64,000 nucleotides of DNA from RGIG3102 sp964369975 (GCA_964369975.1 CAYJFZ010000002.1:62001-126000), one strand, 5' to 3'. Positions 52,741 to 61,816 are shown, counted from the stretch's first letter. Translations and numbers: made by a program. The notes: generated by a model not told the origin, from the letters alone.

Positions 52741-53607
52741 ATGATTAAAAAAGCAGTTATCCCTGCAGCAGGGTTTGGTACAAGAGTATTACCGATGACA
52801 AAGGCTGTGCCTAAAGAAATGTTACCTATTGTTGACAAACCAAGTATTCAATATATTATTGAAGAATGTGTGAAAAGTGGTATTACAGATATTTTAATAA
52901 TAACATCAAGAAATAAAGAAACTATCGAAAACCATTTTGATAAAAATCCAGAACTTGAAATAGCCTTATCAAAACCGGGTAAAGAAGATGCTTTACAACA
53001 AGTAAAGAATATTCAAAATCTTGCAAATGTATACTACTTAAGACAAAAAGAAGCAAAAGGCTTAGGTCATGCAATTTTATGCGCTAAAGAGTTTACTAAA
53101 GATGATCCTTTTATAGTATTATACCCAGATGATGTTATATTCTCACAAAAACCAGTGGCACTTCAATTAATCGAAGCTTATAACGAGCATCAAAAATGCT
53201 GTGTAGGAATAAAAGAAGTAAAAAGAGAAGATATAGTAAAATATTCATCTTTAAAAGTAGATAATATTAATAAAAACCATTATTTGGTAACCGATATGAT
53301 AGAAAAACCAAAATTAGGTAATGAATTTAGCTTATATTCTATCTTAGGCAGATGCTTATTAAATAAAGATATTTATCCTATTTTAGAAAACACAACACCT
53401 GGTGCAGGTGGAGAAATCCAGCTAACTGATGCCATGGCTGTTTTAGCGAAAAATGGCGGTATGATAGGTGTTGACTTTGAGGGTAAAAGATATGACATGG
53501 GCAATAAATTAGGCGTTTTAATGGCTAATGTAGAACAAGGTATTTTACACAATGAAGTAGGCGAAGATTTTAAAAACTACTTAAAAGAATTCGTAAAAAA
53601 TATATAG
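52741..53607 (+). CDS. galU: UTP-glucose-1-phosphate uridylyltransferase
   Basis: 288 residues. It makes UDP-glucose. Motifs: PAAGFGTRVLPMTKAVPKEMLPI (nucleotide-binding loop), YPDDV, EKPKL and GAGGEIQLTDAM. It supplies donor for glycolipid and envelope polymers such as those made by the GT4 enzyme nearby. The rpsF promoter begins at its stop codon. Confidence 0.95.
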   Translation: MIKKAVIPAAGFGTRVLPMTKAVPKEMLPIVDKPSIQYIIEECVKSGITDILIITSRNKETIENHFDKNPELEIALSKPGKEDALQQVKNIQNLANVYYLRQKEAKGLGHAILCAKEFTKDDPFIVLYPDDVIFSQKPVALQLIEAYNEHQKCCVGIKEVKREDIVKYSSLKVDNINKNHYLVTDMIEKPKLGNEFSLYSILGRCLLNKDIYPILENTTPGAGGEIQLTDAMAVLAKNGGMIGVDFEGKRYDMGNKLGVLMANVEQGILHNEVGEDFKNYLKEFVKNI

Positions 53608-53636
53608 TTGACTTATCATATTAAAACTGGTATAAT
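53608..53636 (+). promoter_or_regulatory. Promoter of rpsF-ssb-rpsR
   Basis: TTGACT and TATAAT with an exact 17-base spacer, starting directly after the galU stop. Confidence 0.8.
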
Positions 53637-53641
53637 TAATT

Positions 53642-53700
53642 GCTATTAAAAAATAGCGTCCTTGCTCTATTGCAATAATAGGGCCTAAAGTCCATAAGGA
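53642..53700 (+). promoter_or_regulatory. rpsF leader with two hairpins (possible S6:S18 autoregulation)
   Basis: GCTATT/AATAGC (53642-53657) and GCTCTATT/AATAGGGC (53664-53684, one G-U) stand directly before the AAGGAGG ribosome site. Leaders of rpsF are known to bind the S6:S18 pair; the exact Rfam motif was not confirmed by eye. Confidence 0.4.
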
Positions 53701-53710
53701 GGTAAAGAAA

Positions 53711-53989
53711 ATGAAAAAATACGAATCATTGATTGTTATCAGCACAAAACAAGAAGAAGATGGTATCAAAAATCTTGTTGAAAAATTCAAATCTTTAATT
53801 GAGGCTAACGGTAACATTATTTCTGTTGATGAATGGGGCAAAAAAAGATTAGCTTACCCAATCAACAAAGAATCAGACGGTCACTATGTATTAATCACTT
53901 TTGAGTGTGATGCAAGTTTTCCGGTAGAACTTGAGCGTGTTTACAAGATCACTGAAGGTCTTTTACGCACAATCGTTATCGCTCTTTAA
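53711..53989 (+). CDS. rpsF: Ribosomal protein S6
   Basis: 92 residues, with the beta-alpha-beta fold signature MKKYESLIVI and the WGKKRLAYPINKESDGHYV stretch. It binds S18 and 16S rRNA in the platform. It begins the standard rpsF-ssb-rpsR operon; AAGGAGG precedes the start. Confidence 0.97.
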   Translation: MKKYESLIVISTKQEEDGIKNLVEKFKSLIEANGNIISVDEWGKKRLAYPINKESDGHYVLITFECDASFPVELERVYKITEGLLRTIVIAL

Positions 53990-54007
53990 TATTTTGGAGG
54001 TATTATA

Positions 54008-54472
54008 ATGAATGTAGTTTGTTTAGTTGGCAGATTAATTGCTGACCCTGAATTAAAGCAAACTCCTAACGGAGTTAGTGTTTGTAGTTTTGCAGTATCT
54101 GTAAACAGAAGCCAAAAAGGCGATGATGGATACTATAAAACAGACTTAGTAAATTGTGTAGCTTGGAGACATACGGCTGAGTTTATATCAAAATACTTTC
54201 AAAAAGGAAGTATGGTAGGTTTAAACGGCGCTATCCAAACAAGACAGTACCAAGACAAAGACACGGGCAAAAACAGAACAGCGTTTGAAGTATTAGTAAA
54301 TAATACATATTTCGTTGAAAGCAGAAATAATAGCTCGCAAAGAACTGACAATAATTTTAATGCACCACAAAATAATTTTGAGCAAAAAGAAAGCGCTCCA
54401 GCATCATTTTCAAGCGGTGATTTTGATGATTTCACAGCTATTGCAAGTGATGAGGGCGACTTACCGTTTTAG
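54008..54472 (+). CDS. ssb: Single-stranded DNA-binding protein
   Basis: 154 residues. An OB fold (about 1-105; LVGRLIADPELKQTP, FAVSVNRS, DLVNCVAW) is followed by a flexible linker and the acidic tail ending DEGDLPF, which docks repair and replication partners. Located between rpsF and rpsR as in most Firmicutes. AGGAG precedes the start. Confidence 0.97.
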   Translation: MNVVCLVGRLIADPELKQTPNGVSVCSFAVSVNRSQKGDDGYYKTDLVNCVAWRHTAEFISKYFQKGSMVGLNGAIQTRQYQDKDTGKNRTAFEVLVNNTYFVESRNNSSQRTDNNFNAPQNNFEQKESAPASFSSGDFDDFTAIASDEGDLPF

Positions 54473-54499
54473 TTTTTAAGAAAGAGAGGAATTTTTACT

Positions 54500-54751
54500 A
54501 TGGAAAGAAACGATAGAGATTTTAAAAATAGAAATATGAAGCGTGGCCGTAAAAAAGTTTGTAGCTTTTGTATGGATAAAGTAGAAGATATCGACTACAA
54601 AGACACAGCTAAATTAAGAAAATATATTTCTGAAAGAGGTAAAATAGTACCAAGAAGAGTTACAGGCACTTGTTCTCAACACCAAAGAGATTTAACAATT
54701 GCTATAAAAAGAGCTCGTCATACAGCACTATTACCTTATATCAACGGATAA
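54500..54751 (+). CDS. rpsR: Ribosomal protein S18
   Basis: 83 residues. A CXXC-like pair (KVCSFCMDK) and KLRKYISERGKIVPRRVTG, then the AIKRARHTALLPY end, identify S18. It partners S6. It is the last gene of the operon, with a terminator 12 bases on. Confidence 0.97.
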   Translation: MERNDRDFKNRNMKRGRKKVCSFCMDKVEDIDYKDTAKLRKYISERGKIVPRRVTGTCSQHQRDLTIAIKRARHTALLPYING

Positions 54752-54762
54752 TATTGAACTTT

Positions 54763-54790
54763 TAAAGAAGCCTTAGGGCTTCTTTTTTGT
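54763..54790 (+). terminator. Terminator of rpsF-ssb-rpsR
   Basis: AGAAGCC and GGCTTCT with a TTAG loop, then TTTTTT. Confidence 0.9.
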
Positions 54791-54807
54791 TTTTTTAAAA
54801 ATAATAG

Positions 54808-54836
54808 TTGACATATGCTAATTACTGTGTTAGTAT
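54808..54836 (+). promoter_or_regulatory. Promoter of the lysine riboswitch operon
   Basis: Consensus TTGACA and TAGTAT with a 17-base spacer; transcription should start near 54843, just before the aptamer. Confidence 0.75.
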
Positions 54837-54852
54837 TTTTAGTATAAATTAA

Positions 54853-55015
54853 ATAGATAGAGGCGCAGTAAAAATTAGTACTAAGTGGAGAAGACATTCA
54901 GTGAAGCTTAGAAAAGGTGATACTGCCGAAGGAAGTAAATAGGTATATTTATTTCACTGGTACTTTAAGTGAATAACTTAAGTACTCCCGTTTATATAAC
55001 GGAGGGGCTATCGAT
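54853..55015 (+). promoter_or_regulatory. Lysine riboswitch (L box) aptamer
   Basis: The 5' end GATAGAGGCGC, the internal TGCCGAAG (54924-54931), the CACTGG segment (54955-54960) and the 3' end GGAGGGGCTATC match the L-box consensus. P1 pairs GATAG (54856-54860) with CTATC (55008-55012). Lysine binding should favour the terminator downstream and shut off the permease operon. Confidence 0.93.
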
Positions 55016-55031
55016 TCATCTTTATAGGTAA

Positions 55032-55061
55032 AGTTGCATCGAGCTCGGTGCAGCTTTTTTA
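55032..55061 (+). terminator. Riboswitch expression-platform terminator
   Basis: AGTTGCATCGAG pairs with CTCGGTGCAGCT (two G-U), then TTTTTT. TCGAT at the 3' side of P1 can pair with ATCGA in the left arm, giving a possible antiterminator. Confidence 0.87.
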
Positions 55062-55093
55062 ATTTGTAAAATAACTATAATAGGAGAATCAAA

Positions 55094-56461
55094 ATGGAAA
55101 ACACGCAAAACAATTTACAGTCAGAAGAAACAAACCTAAAAAGAGAGCTCGGTCTTTTTGATGGCGCAAATATCTTAATGGGCATTATGATAGGAAGTGG
55201 TATATTTTATATCGGTTCTTATGTTTTAATCAGAAGTGGTATGTCTTTAGGCCTTGCATTGCTTGTATGGCTTTTAGGCGGAATAGTTACCTTAATAAGT
55301 GGCCTATGTTACGCAGAGCTTGGCGCAATGATGCCAAAAGCTGGTGGTGGTTATGTTTATTTAAGAGAAGCTTATGGCGAAGGGCTTGCCTTCACTTCAG
55401 GATTTTCAGGCTTTATTTTAGGAAGCTGTGGCTCTACAGCAGGTATAGCAGTTGCTTTAGCATCTTCTTTATCAGGCTTTATACCACTTACAAATTTTCA
55501 AATTCAACTTTTTGCTTGTTCAGTAGTATTATTATTAACAGTAATAAATATTAGAGGGGTAAAGCAAGGTAAGGTTGTTCAAAATATTTTTACAGTAGGT
55601 AAATTAATACCAATAGCAATTATACTTTTTGCAGGCTTATTTTTAGGTGGTGAGTCAGTTCCAACAACTTTGTTAACACAAGAAACAGTAAATTTGCCTT
55701 TAGGTGAAATTTTGGGAATGGTAGGCTTTGGTATAGTAGCCACTCTTTGGGCTTATGAGGGCTGGACAAATTTAAATGTAATTAGTGAAGAAATAAAAAA
55801 TCCAAAAAGAAATATTCCAATGGCAATTATAATTTCTATTGTATTTGTAACAGTTTTGTATGTAGTATTTAACTTTGCTTTATATAGAGTAGTACCGTAT
55901 GAAGCGATAGTATCCTTAATAGAGGGCGGTGAATATTACTTAGGAACAGAGGCAGCGAATATATTATTTGGAAGCTTTGGCGGTATCTTAGTAACAGTAT
56001 GTATGTTTTTAGCTATTTTTGGCTCTTTAAATGGCTGTGTAATGGTATTTCCTCGTTCTGCTTTTGCAATAGCAAAAGATGGAATGCTTCCTAAAGCATT
56101 TGCAAATGTTCACGAAAAATATAAAACACCACATAATGCAATCTTACTTCATTTAGTAATAACAGTAGCTTTAATTTTCACAAGAGATTTAGGGGAATTG
56201 ACAGCTTTAGTTGTATTTTCAGGTATGGTATTCAAAACTTTTACATTCTATTCAGTAATCACTTTAAGAAAAAAATATCCAGATATGCAAAGACCATATA
56301 GAGCACCTACTTTAATAGTATATCTTGCAGTATTAGTAACAGCAGCTTTAACAGTAAATACTTTCTTTGAAGATACAGCAACATCGATTATAGGCCTTGT
56401 TGTTCCAGCTATATGCTTTGGGATATATTTAATAACAAAAAACAAAAGAAAAACAAACTAA
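55094..56461 (+). CDS. APC family amino acid permease, lysine-riboswitch controlled
   Basis: 455 residues, 12 hydrophobic segments. Helix 1 has MIGSGIFYIGSYVL, the APC substrate-binding break; GGYVYLREAYG, WAYEGWTNLNVISEEIKNPKRNIP and YKTPHNA are typical of LAT/SteT-like members. The L box places it under lysine control, so lysine, a lysine precursor or a lysine-containing compound is the likely cargo (inference). An amidohydrolase gene follows 17 bases on in the same operon. Confidence 0.88.
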   Translation: MENTQNNLQSEETNLKRELGLFDGANILMGIMIGSGIFYIGSYVLIRSGMSLGLALLVWLLGGIVTLISGLCYAELGAMMPKAGGGYVYLREAYGEGLAFTSGFSGFILGSCGSTAGIAVALASSLSGFIPLTNFQIQLFACSVVLLLTVINIRGVKQGKVVQNIFTVGKLIPIAIILFAGLFLGGESVPTTLLTQETVNLPLGEILGMVGFGIVATLWAYEGWTNLNVISEEIKNPKRNIPMAIIISIVFVTVLYVVFNFALYRVVPYEAIVSLIEGGEYYLGTEAANILFGSFGGILVTVCMFLAIFGSLNGCVMVFPRSAFAIAKDGMLPKAFANVHEKYKTPHNAILLHLVITVALIFTRDLGELTALVVFSGMVFKTFTFYSVITLRKKYPDMQRPYRAPTLIVYLAVLVTAALTVNTFFEDTATSIIGLVVPAICFGIYLITKNKRKTN

Positions 56462-56478
56462 TATAAAAGGAGAAAATT

Positions 56479-58086
56479 ATGCAAACAGTAATTTTTAACG
56501 GCAAAATCTATTTAGAAAAAGACAATTTCGCACAGGCTATTATTTTTGAGGATGGTGTAGTAACACACACAGGAACAAATGAAGAAATTTTAGCTTTAGC
56601 AAATAGCGATGCACATAAAATAGACGCAAACGAAAAAGCAGTAGTACCAGGCTTTAATGATTCACATCAGCATTTATACGGTGTAGGTACAGCTTTAGCA
56701 AGTGTGCCTTTATATGGCTCAACTTCAAAAGAAGAAGTTATTAAAAGAAGTAGAGAGTTTTTATCAAAAAATACAATCCCAGAAGGCGGTTTTATCATAG
56801 GTAGAGGCTGGAATCAAGACTACTTCGAAGATGATGCTACAGCATTGACAAGACATGATTTAGATGCTATTTCAACAGAGCATCCTATGCTTTATACCCG
56901 TGCTTGTGGTCACTTAGCTTCTTGTAATACAAAGGCTTTAGAAGTTTGCGGGATAACAAAAGATACTCCACAAATAGAAGGTGCTGAATTCTATTATGAT
57001 GAAGATGGCACTCCAAACGGAGTTTTCACTGAATCAGCAATTAAACTGATTTCTTCACATGTACCACAGCCAACTACTAAACAAATGGCAGATATTATAA
57101 ATGGTGCAATGGATTATGCTTTATCCCAAGGTATAACAACAATGCAAACAAACGATATGAATACTTTAAATTATGAGCAAATGTATTCAGCTTATGAAGA
57201 AGTTTATAGCAATAATAAAGCAAGACCAAGGGTTTATCATCAATGCACTTTCACAGACCCAGTAGAATATAAAGAATTCCTAAAAGCTGGATATAAAACA
57301 GGCTATGGCTCAGATTATAACAAAGTAGGCCCTTTAAAAATGTTTGTAGATGGCTCTCTTGGAGCAAGAACAGCTTTAATGAGAAATGCTTATGCAGATG
57401 ATTCTCAAACAAAAGGTATTGAGTGTATGACTCAAGAAGTGTTAAATGAAATGGTGCAAACAGCAAATGAAAACGACTGCCAAGTAGCAGTGCATGCTAT
57501 AGGCGACAGGGCTATTGAAATGGTACTTGATGCTTATGCAACAGTTATCAAAGACAACAAAAACCCTCTTCGTCACGGCATTATTCATTGCCAAATCACT
57601 GATAAACCATTAATAAATAGATTTTTAGAAAATGATATCTTAGCTTATGTTCAACCTATATTCATCCATTATGATATGCATATAGTAGGTGATAGAGTAG
57701 GCGAAGCTCTTGCTAGCACTTCTTATGCCTTTGGCGATATGTACAGAATGGGAATTAATGTTTCCTATGGTACAGATGCTCCTGTTGAAGATTTAAAAAC
57801 AATGGATAACTTATATTGTGCAGTAGCAAGAAAAGACTTAAAACACAACCCTCCACAAGGCTATTACCCAGAGCAAGGCGTTAGTATAAATGAAGCTGTA
57901 TCTTTATACACACATGCAAGTGCTTATCCAAACTTTGAAGAAAACAGAAAAGGCAAACTAATCCCTGGTTTCTTTGCTGATATTGCTATTTTAGACACAG
58001 ATATTTTTACAGCTGATATAGAAACTTTAACAGATGTAAAAGTAAACACTACAATAGTAGGCGGGCATATAGCTTACCAAAGATAG
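56479..58086 (+). CDS. YtcJ-like amidohydrolase (amidohydrolase family 3)
   Basis: 535 residues. Metal-binding motif DSHQHLYG at about 59-66, then AVHAIGDRAIEM, HGIIHCQI and YGTDAPVEDL, all family marks of YtcJ-type enzymes; a Lys that bridges metals is expected in the middle. These hydrolases act on C-N bonds of mostly unknown substrates. Because it is downstream of the lysine riboswitch and permease, a lysine-releasing reaction is an attractive guess. Starts after AAAGGAG. No terminator follows directly. Confidence 0.85.
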   Translation: MQTVIFNGKIYLEKDNFAQAIIFEDGVVTHTGTNEEILALANSDAHKIDANEKAVVPGFNDSHQHLYGVGTALASVPLYGSTSKEEVIKRSREFLSKNTIPEGGFIIGRGWNQDYFEDDATALTRHDLDAISTEHPMLYTRACGHLASCNTKALEVCGITKDTPQIEGAEFYYDEDGTPNGVFTESAIKLISSHVPQPTTKQMADIINGAMDYALSQGITTMQTNDMNTLNYEQMYSAYEEVYSNNKARPRVYHQCTFTDPVEYKEFLKAGYKTGYGSDYNKVGPLKMFVDGSLGARTALMRNAYADDSQTKGIECMTQEVLNEMVQTANENDCQVAVHAIGDRAIEMVLDAYATVIKDNKNPLRHGIIHCQITDKPLINRFLENDILAYVQPIFIHYDMHIVGDRVGEALASTSYAFGDMYRMGINVSYGTDAPVEDLKTMDNLYCAVARKDLKHNPPQGYYPEQGVSINEAVSLYTHASAYPNFEENRKGKLIPGFFADIAILDTDIFTADIETLTDVKVNTTIVGGHIAYQR

Positions 58087-58110
58087 TTAATATTTACGAT
58101 ATTTCTCGAA

Positions 58111-58158
58111 TAAAATTATGAATCGATACATAGACTTTCATTGATACATAATTTTATA
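58111..58158 (+). promoter_or_regulatory. Inverted repeat before the symporter ribosome site
   Basis: AAAATTATG and CATAATTTT flank further paired bases (ATC/GAT) and lie just before AAGGAGG. It may be a terminator remnant or an operator; no T tract is evident. Confidence 0.4.
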
Positions 58159-58173
58159 AGGAGGATATAGTAA

Positions 58174-59391
58174 ATGAATAAAGAAAATTTAAAAAATTTC
58201 AAATTTCCGATAATACTGCTTAGCTCAATAGCTTTAGGCAGTATTATCGGTTTATTTTTGAAAGAAGATGCTGTAGTTTTAAAGCCTTTAGGTGATGTCT
58301 TTTTAAACTTAATGTTTACGGCTGTTGTGCCTTTAGTATTTTTTACAATAACGAGCGCAGTAGGCAATATGGTAAATATGAAAAGACTGGGCAATATTAT
58401 CTCAGTTATGCTTTTAATTTTTTTAGTAACAGGACTAATAGCGGCTATTATAATAATAGTAGCAGTTAAAATTTATCCGCCGGCACAAGGTGTAAACATC
58501 GTGATGGACACTGTAGGCGAAATGGAAAATGTATCATTATCACAGCAAATAGTGAAAGCTATTACAGTAGAAGATTTCTCATTACTATTATCAAGGAGTA
58601 ATATGTTACCTTTAATAGTATTTTCTGTAATGATGGGCTTTTGTGTTTCTTCACTTGGTGAAAATAATCAAATTGCAAGATTTTTAAATAACATGAGTAA
58701 AGTAATGATGAAGTTTGTAAATTTAATTATGTGGTATGCACCTATAGGTTTATGTGCTTATTTTGCAAGCCTGATAGGTGAGTTTGGCCCTAATTTAATA
58801 GGCTCTTATGGTAGGGCGATGTTATTATATTATCCAATTTGTATAGTATACTTTTTTGTAGCCTTTAGTGGATATAGCTTTTTTGCAGGAGGCATTGATG
58901 CTGTAAAACTATATTTTAAAAATATTTTAGAGCCAGCGGTAACCTCTTTAGCAACTCAAAGTAGTATAGCAACTTTACCTGTAAACTTAAAAGCTTGCAA
59001 AAATATAGGGGTGCCAGAAGATATAAGCAATATAGTATTGCCTATAGGCGCTACTATGCACATGGACGGAAGCGTATTATCTGCTATATTAAAAATATCG
59101 TTTTTATTTGGTGTGTTCGGTCAAGAATTTACAGGACTTGATACATACATAGTGGCGATATTAATAGCTATTTTAAGTGGAGTTGTTCTTTCAGGTGTGC
59201 CTGGTGGGGGCTTAGTAGGGGAGATGCTAATAGTTAGCTTAATGGGCTTTCCACCAGAGGCTTTCCCTTTAATAGCGACTATCGGCTTTTTAGTAGACCC
59301 TCCTGCAACTTGCCTAAATGTTTGTGGGGATACAGTTGTAAGCATGATGGTAGCAAGAGTTATAGATAAGAAAAAGGTTTGGAATAAATAA
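58174..59391 (+). CDS. Dicarboxylate/amino acid:cation symporter (DAACS family)
   Basis: 405 residues, glutamate-transporter fold. Family motifs are visible but varied: TQSSIATLPVNLKA for the serine-rich hairpin (HP1), GATMHMDGS where GltPh-type proteins have the NMDGT motif (here HMDGS), and the SGVPGGG second hairpin. Cargo is thus uncertain (glutamate, aspartate, dicarboxylate or a neutral amino acid). It starts after AAGGAGG and is probably its own unit or read through from the amidohydrolase. Confidence 0.87.
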   Translation: MNKENLKNFKFPIILLSSIALGSIIGLFLKEDAVVLKPLGDVFLNLMFTAVVPLVFFTITSAVGNMVNMKRLGNIISVMLLIFLVTGLIAAIIIIVAVKIYPPAQGVNIVMDTVGEMENVSLSQQIVKAITVEDFSLLLSRSNMLPLIVFSVMMGFCVSSLGENNQIARFLNNMSKVMMKFVNLIMWYAPIGLCAYFASLIGEFGPNLIGSYGRAMLLYYPICIVYFFVAFSGYSFFAGGIDAVKLYFKNILEPAVTSLATQSSIATLPVNLKACKNIGVPEDISNIVLPIGATMHMDGSVLSAILKISFLFGVFGQEFTGLDTYIVAILIAILSGVVLSGVPGGGLVGEMLIVSLMGFPPEAFPLIATIGFLVDPPATCLNVCGDTVVSMMVARVIDKKKVWNK

Positions 59392-59428
59392 AAAAAGGCA
59401 CTCACAGTATTACTGCGAGTGCCTTTAG
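59391..59428 (-). terminator. Terminator of the dnaD-dnaI operon
   Basis: AAAGGCACTCACAGTA and TACTGCGAGTGCCTTT (one mismatch). The long T tract is on the minus strand; on the plus strand the tail is weak, though it may also help end the symporter message. Confidence 0.85.
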
Positions 59429-59477
59429 CTTATCAAAGTCTTTTAATTATACTATAAAGGATTTATAAATCTATGCC

Positions 59478-60437
59478 TTACTTTTTAATTAAGCGTATAT
59501 CATTGCCTTTAAAAATTAAAATGTGGTTTGTTCCTAAAATTCTTGAGGCTATTTTTTCAGGGTATCTTTGATATATTTCTTGCTGTGTTTTTAAATTCGA
59601 TGTGTAAATGGTAGGTAAATTCTTAATTGTTCTATTATTTATAATATTATAAAAAGAAGAAATTGAATAATTTGTTAGATATTCACTTCCTAAATCATCT
59701 AAAATAAATAAATCACAGTTTGCTATATTATGAATTAATTCATCATCTTGAGAATATCTATTTTTATCTATAGAGTCAAACAATGTTTGAGAGCTTGTAT
59801 ATATAACAGAAAAGCCCTTATTCATACATTCTTTTGCTATGGCACAAGAAAGATGAGTTTTTCCAAGGCCGGCTGTACCCATCATTAAAATACCTTTAAA
59901 TTTTGGTGTAAATTTATTAGCATACTCTTTTGAAAAATTAAATATTTTTTGCATATGCTCATAAATATCAGTGCCATCTTCGCTTTTTTCTTTTGGATAG
60001 TAATCTAAGGAGAAATCATCAAAGGTAGCAGTAGGCATTGGGGATAAAGATGATAAATAAATTTGCTTTTGTTTTGCATTTTCATTTTTCATACAAGAGC
60101 ATAACACTCCGTTTATATAGCCATTATCAGAACAAATATTGCAAAAATGATGCAGTTCTAAATAATTTTCGCTAAAGTTATTATCAAGTAAAAGTTTTTT
60201 TCTTTCTATTAATAATTCTTCTAATTCTATTTTTAATTTTGATACGCTAACTTCGTCTTTTTTGAATTTTGCAAGGGCTAAGGCTGCACCTTTTTCATTA
60301 ATTTTTAAAGAGAGGGGTTTATAGTTTGAAATTTTAGCAAATACTTCATTTTCTCTATTTTTTAAATCTAAAAAAGATTGCTGTTTTCTTTTATTTAAAA
60401 TTTCAGTAGCAAAAAAAGTACTGTTAAAATCTTGCAT
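59478..60437 (-). CDS. DnaI/DnaC-type helicase loader
   Basis: 319 residues. A zinc-binding region (CNIC, CSC, about 98-115) is followed by an AAA+ ATPase domain with Walker A GTAGLGKTH, Walker B LFILDDLGSE and a sensor region TSNLKTQQ. The architecture equals DnaI, which loads the DnaB-type replicative helicase. It follows the DnaD-like gene by 2 bases on the minus strand, the standard Firmicute pair. Confidence 0.9.
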   Translation of the reverse strand: MQDFNSTFFATEILNKRKQQSFLDLKNRENEVFAKISNYKPLSLKINEKGAALALAKFKKDEVSVSKLKIELEELLIERKKLLLDNNFSENYLELHHFCNICSDNGYINGVLCSCMKNENAKQKQIYLSSLSPMPTATFDDFSLDYYPKEKSEDGTDIYEHMQKIFNFSKEYANKFTPKFKGILMMGTAGLGKTHLSCAIAKECMNKGFSVIYTSSQTLFDSIDKNRYSQDDELIHNIANCDLFILDDLGSEYLTNYSISSFYNIINNRTIKNLPTIYTSNLKTQQEIYQRYPEKIASRILGTNHILIFKGNDIRLIKK

Positions 60438-60439
60438 AA

Positions 60440-61333
60440 TTAAACTCCTTCATCTAATGTAGGTACAACTAAGGCTGCCTTTGTTAAAATATCATCTTTT
60501 GGTAGAATTTTAATATCTTCTTTTTGGTTAAAGTTCATAACCTCATTTTTTAAATCATCAACGGTTGTATATTTTTTTCTATGCCAGTTTTTTAATATGC
60601 CACCACAGTATTTTACATCAGCTAAACTTCCAGCTACCTCTAAAGATTTTTTTATCATACTAATAGACATATTAAGTTTTTCAAACCATGAATAAATTAA
60701 AGTTTTCTCGCTCGTTGTAAAATCTTCACTACTACAAGAGAAAATCTGGGCTACTTTTTCTAAATTCAGCTTTCTTTCTTCTAATAAATGTATGTATTTT
60801 TCTGCTTGTTTAAAAGAAGTTAAAGGTGTTTTCTTATTTGCTGATGAAATCATCTTAGCTATGTAAGAAGGGGAAGTATCAGATAAATTTTTAAAATATA
60901 AGCTAAGAGAAATTATAGCATCAACTCCAATATTTTCCTCTAAGAGTAACTCAATAAACTTCATTGTATGCTTTTCATTTAAAGTATAAGAAAATATCTT
61001 TTGCATCTCTTTTACTAAAGTATCAATCTCACTTGAAGAAGACGAGAGTGCCATTATATCTTGAGCTGATAAGACTGGCTTTTTCTTTGTTTTTTTAGTA
61101 GTTTCTTCTTGGATATGTAATAAATCTAAATTCGCCCAATATAGTATACTTGATTGAACACTTAATAAATTCAAATTTAAGTCTTTACTTATGGAAATAG
61201 CATCACAATTTTGTGTATTTAAAATATGCAAAATAACCTTTAAATCGGTTTCTTTTGCATACTCTAAGTTATTAAATACAATTGTTGGGACATTAACTCC
61301 CACTGTTTCCTTTTTTTTAAGGTGAAAAATCAT
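60440..61333 (-). CDS. DnaD-domain replication initiation protein
   Basis: 297 residues. An N-terminal winged helix (about 15-80) is followed by a DnaB_2 domain at the C-terminus, with YCGGILKNWHRKKYTTVDDL, the YxxxIxxxW signature that binds DNA. It works with DnaA and DnaI in helicase loading at origins. It overlaps the small membrane gene upstream by one base (TAATG). Confidence 0.88.
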   Translation of the reverse strand: MIFHLKKKETVGVNVPTIVFNNLEYAKETDLKVILHILNTQNCDAISISKDLNLNLLSVQSSILYWANLDLLHIQEETTKKTKKKPVLSAQDIMALSSSSSEIDTLVKEMQKIFSYTLNEKHTMKFIELLLEENIGVDAIISLSLYFKNLSDTSPSYIAKMISSANKKTPLTSFKQAEKYIHLLEERKLNLEKVAQIFSCSSEDFTTSEKTLIYSWFEKLNMSISMIKKSLEVAGSLADVKYCGGILKNWHRKKYTTVDDLKNEVMNFNQKEDIKILPKDDILTKAALVVPTLDEGV

Positions 61334-61650
61334 TATTTTTTATTCTTCTTTGCGTGTATTTTTTCAGCTAAGATATGTCTGTTATAATTTATATAAATAA
61401 CAGCGCAAGCTCCTATACCAGCTACTGTGTATAAAACAAACTGAATAGTATCAAATGAATCAGAAGTTATTGCTGCAATGCCTTGCATACCGCTTGACAT
61501 TAATAGTGATAATAAAGTATAAACTGTAAAAATTATTATTATTTTTAATGTACTTGTCATTTTTGATTTTTTTAAAAATAAAGAAAGAAATCCGCAAGTT
61601 ATAAAAGCATGCACAAAAGAAAGTAATGCTCTAAAGGTAAATTCGTTCAT
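61333..61650 (-). CDS. Small membrane protein of unknown function
   Basis: 105 residues with three hydrophobic segments (about 8-26, 36-56, 70-90) and a lysine-rich end (HAKKNKK) inside the cell. It starts after AGGACA-type sequence and overlaps the DnaD-like gene by one base, so it is the first gene of the operon. I recognise no family. Its constant pairing with replication genes would be worth checking. Confidence 0.65.
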   Translation of the reverse strand: MNEFTFRALLSFVHAFITCGFLSLFLKKSKMTSTLKIIIIFTVYTLLSLLMSSGMQGIAAITSDSFDTIQFVLYTVAGIGACAVIYINYNRHILAEKIHAKKNKK

Positions 61651-61756
61651 TGTTTAAATGTCCTCCAAGTTTTTAGTTATAATATAGATTTTATATTGTT
61701 TTTAGTAATATGTCAATGAAAATAGTGTAAAAAATTGTGATAAACTCACATTTCTA

Positions 61757-61785
61757 TTGCATTACAACAAAATTTTTGATATTAT
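61757..61785 (+). promoter_or_regulatory. Promoter of the TSCPD protein gene
   Basis: TTGCAT and TATTAT with an exact 17-base spacer. Confidence 0.6.
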
Positions 61786-61816
61786 GAAGTGCAAGAAGAT
61801 AGAAAGAGGGATTAAA

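Noticed and set aside
55267..55554. Second plus-strand frame in the permease gene, rich in Trp, Arg and Cys
   Set aside because: Shadow of the permease; improbable composition and no ribosome site.
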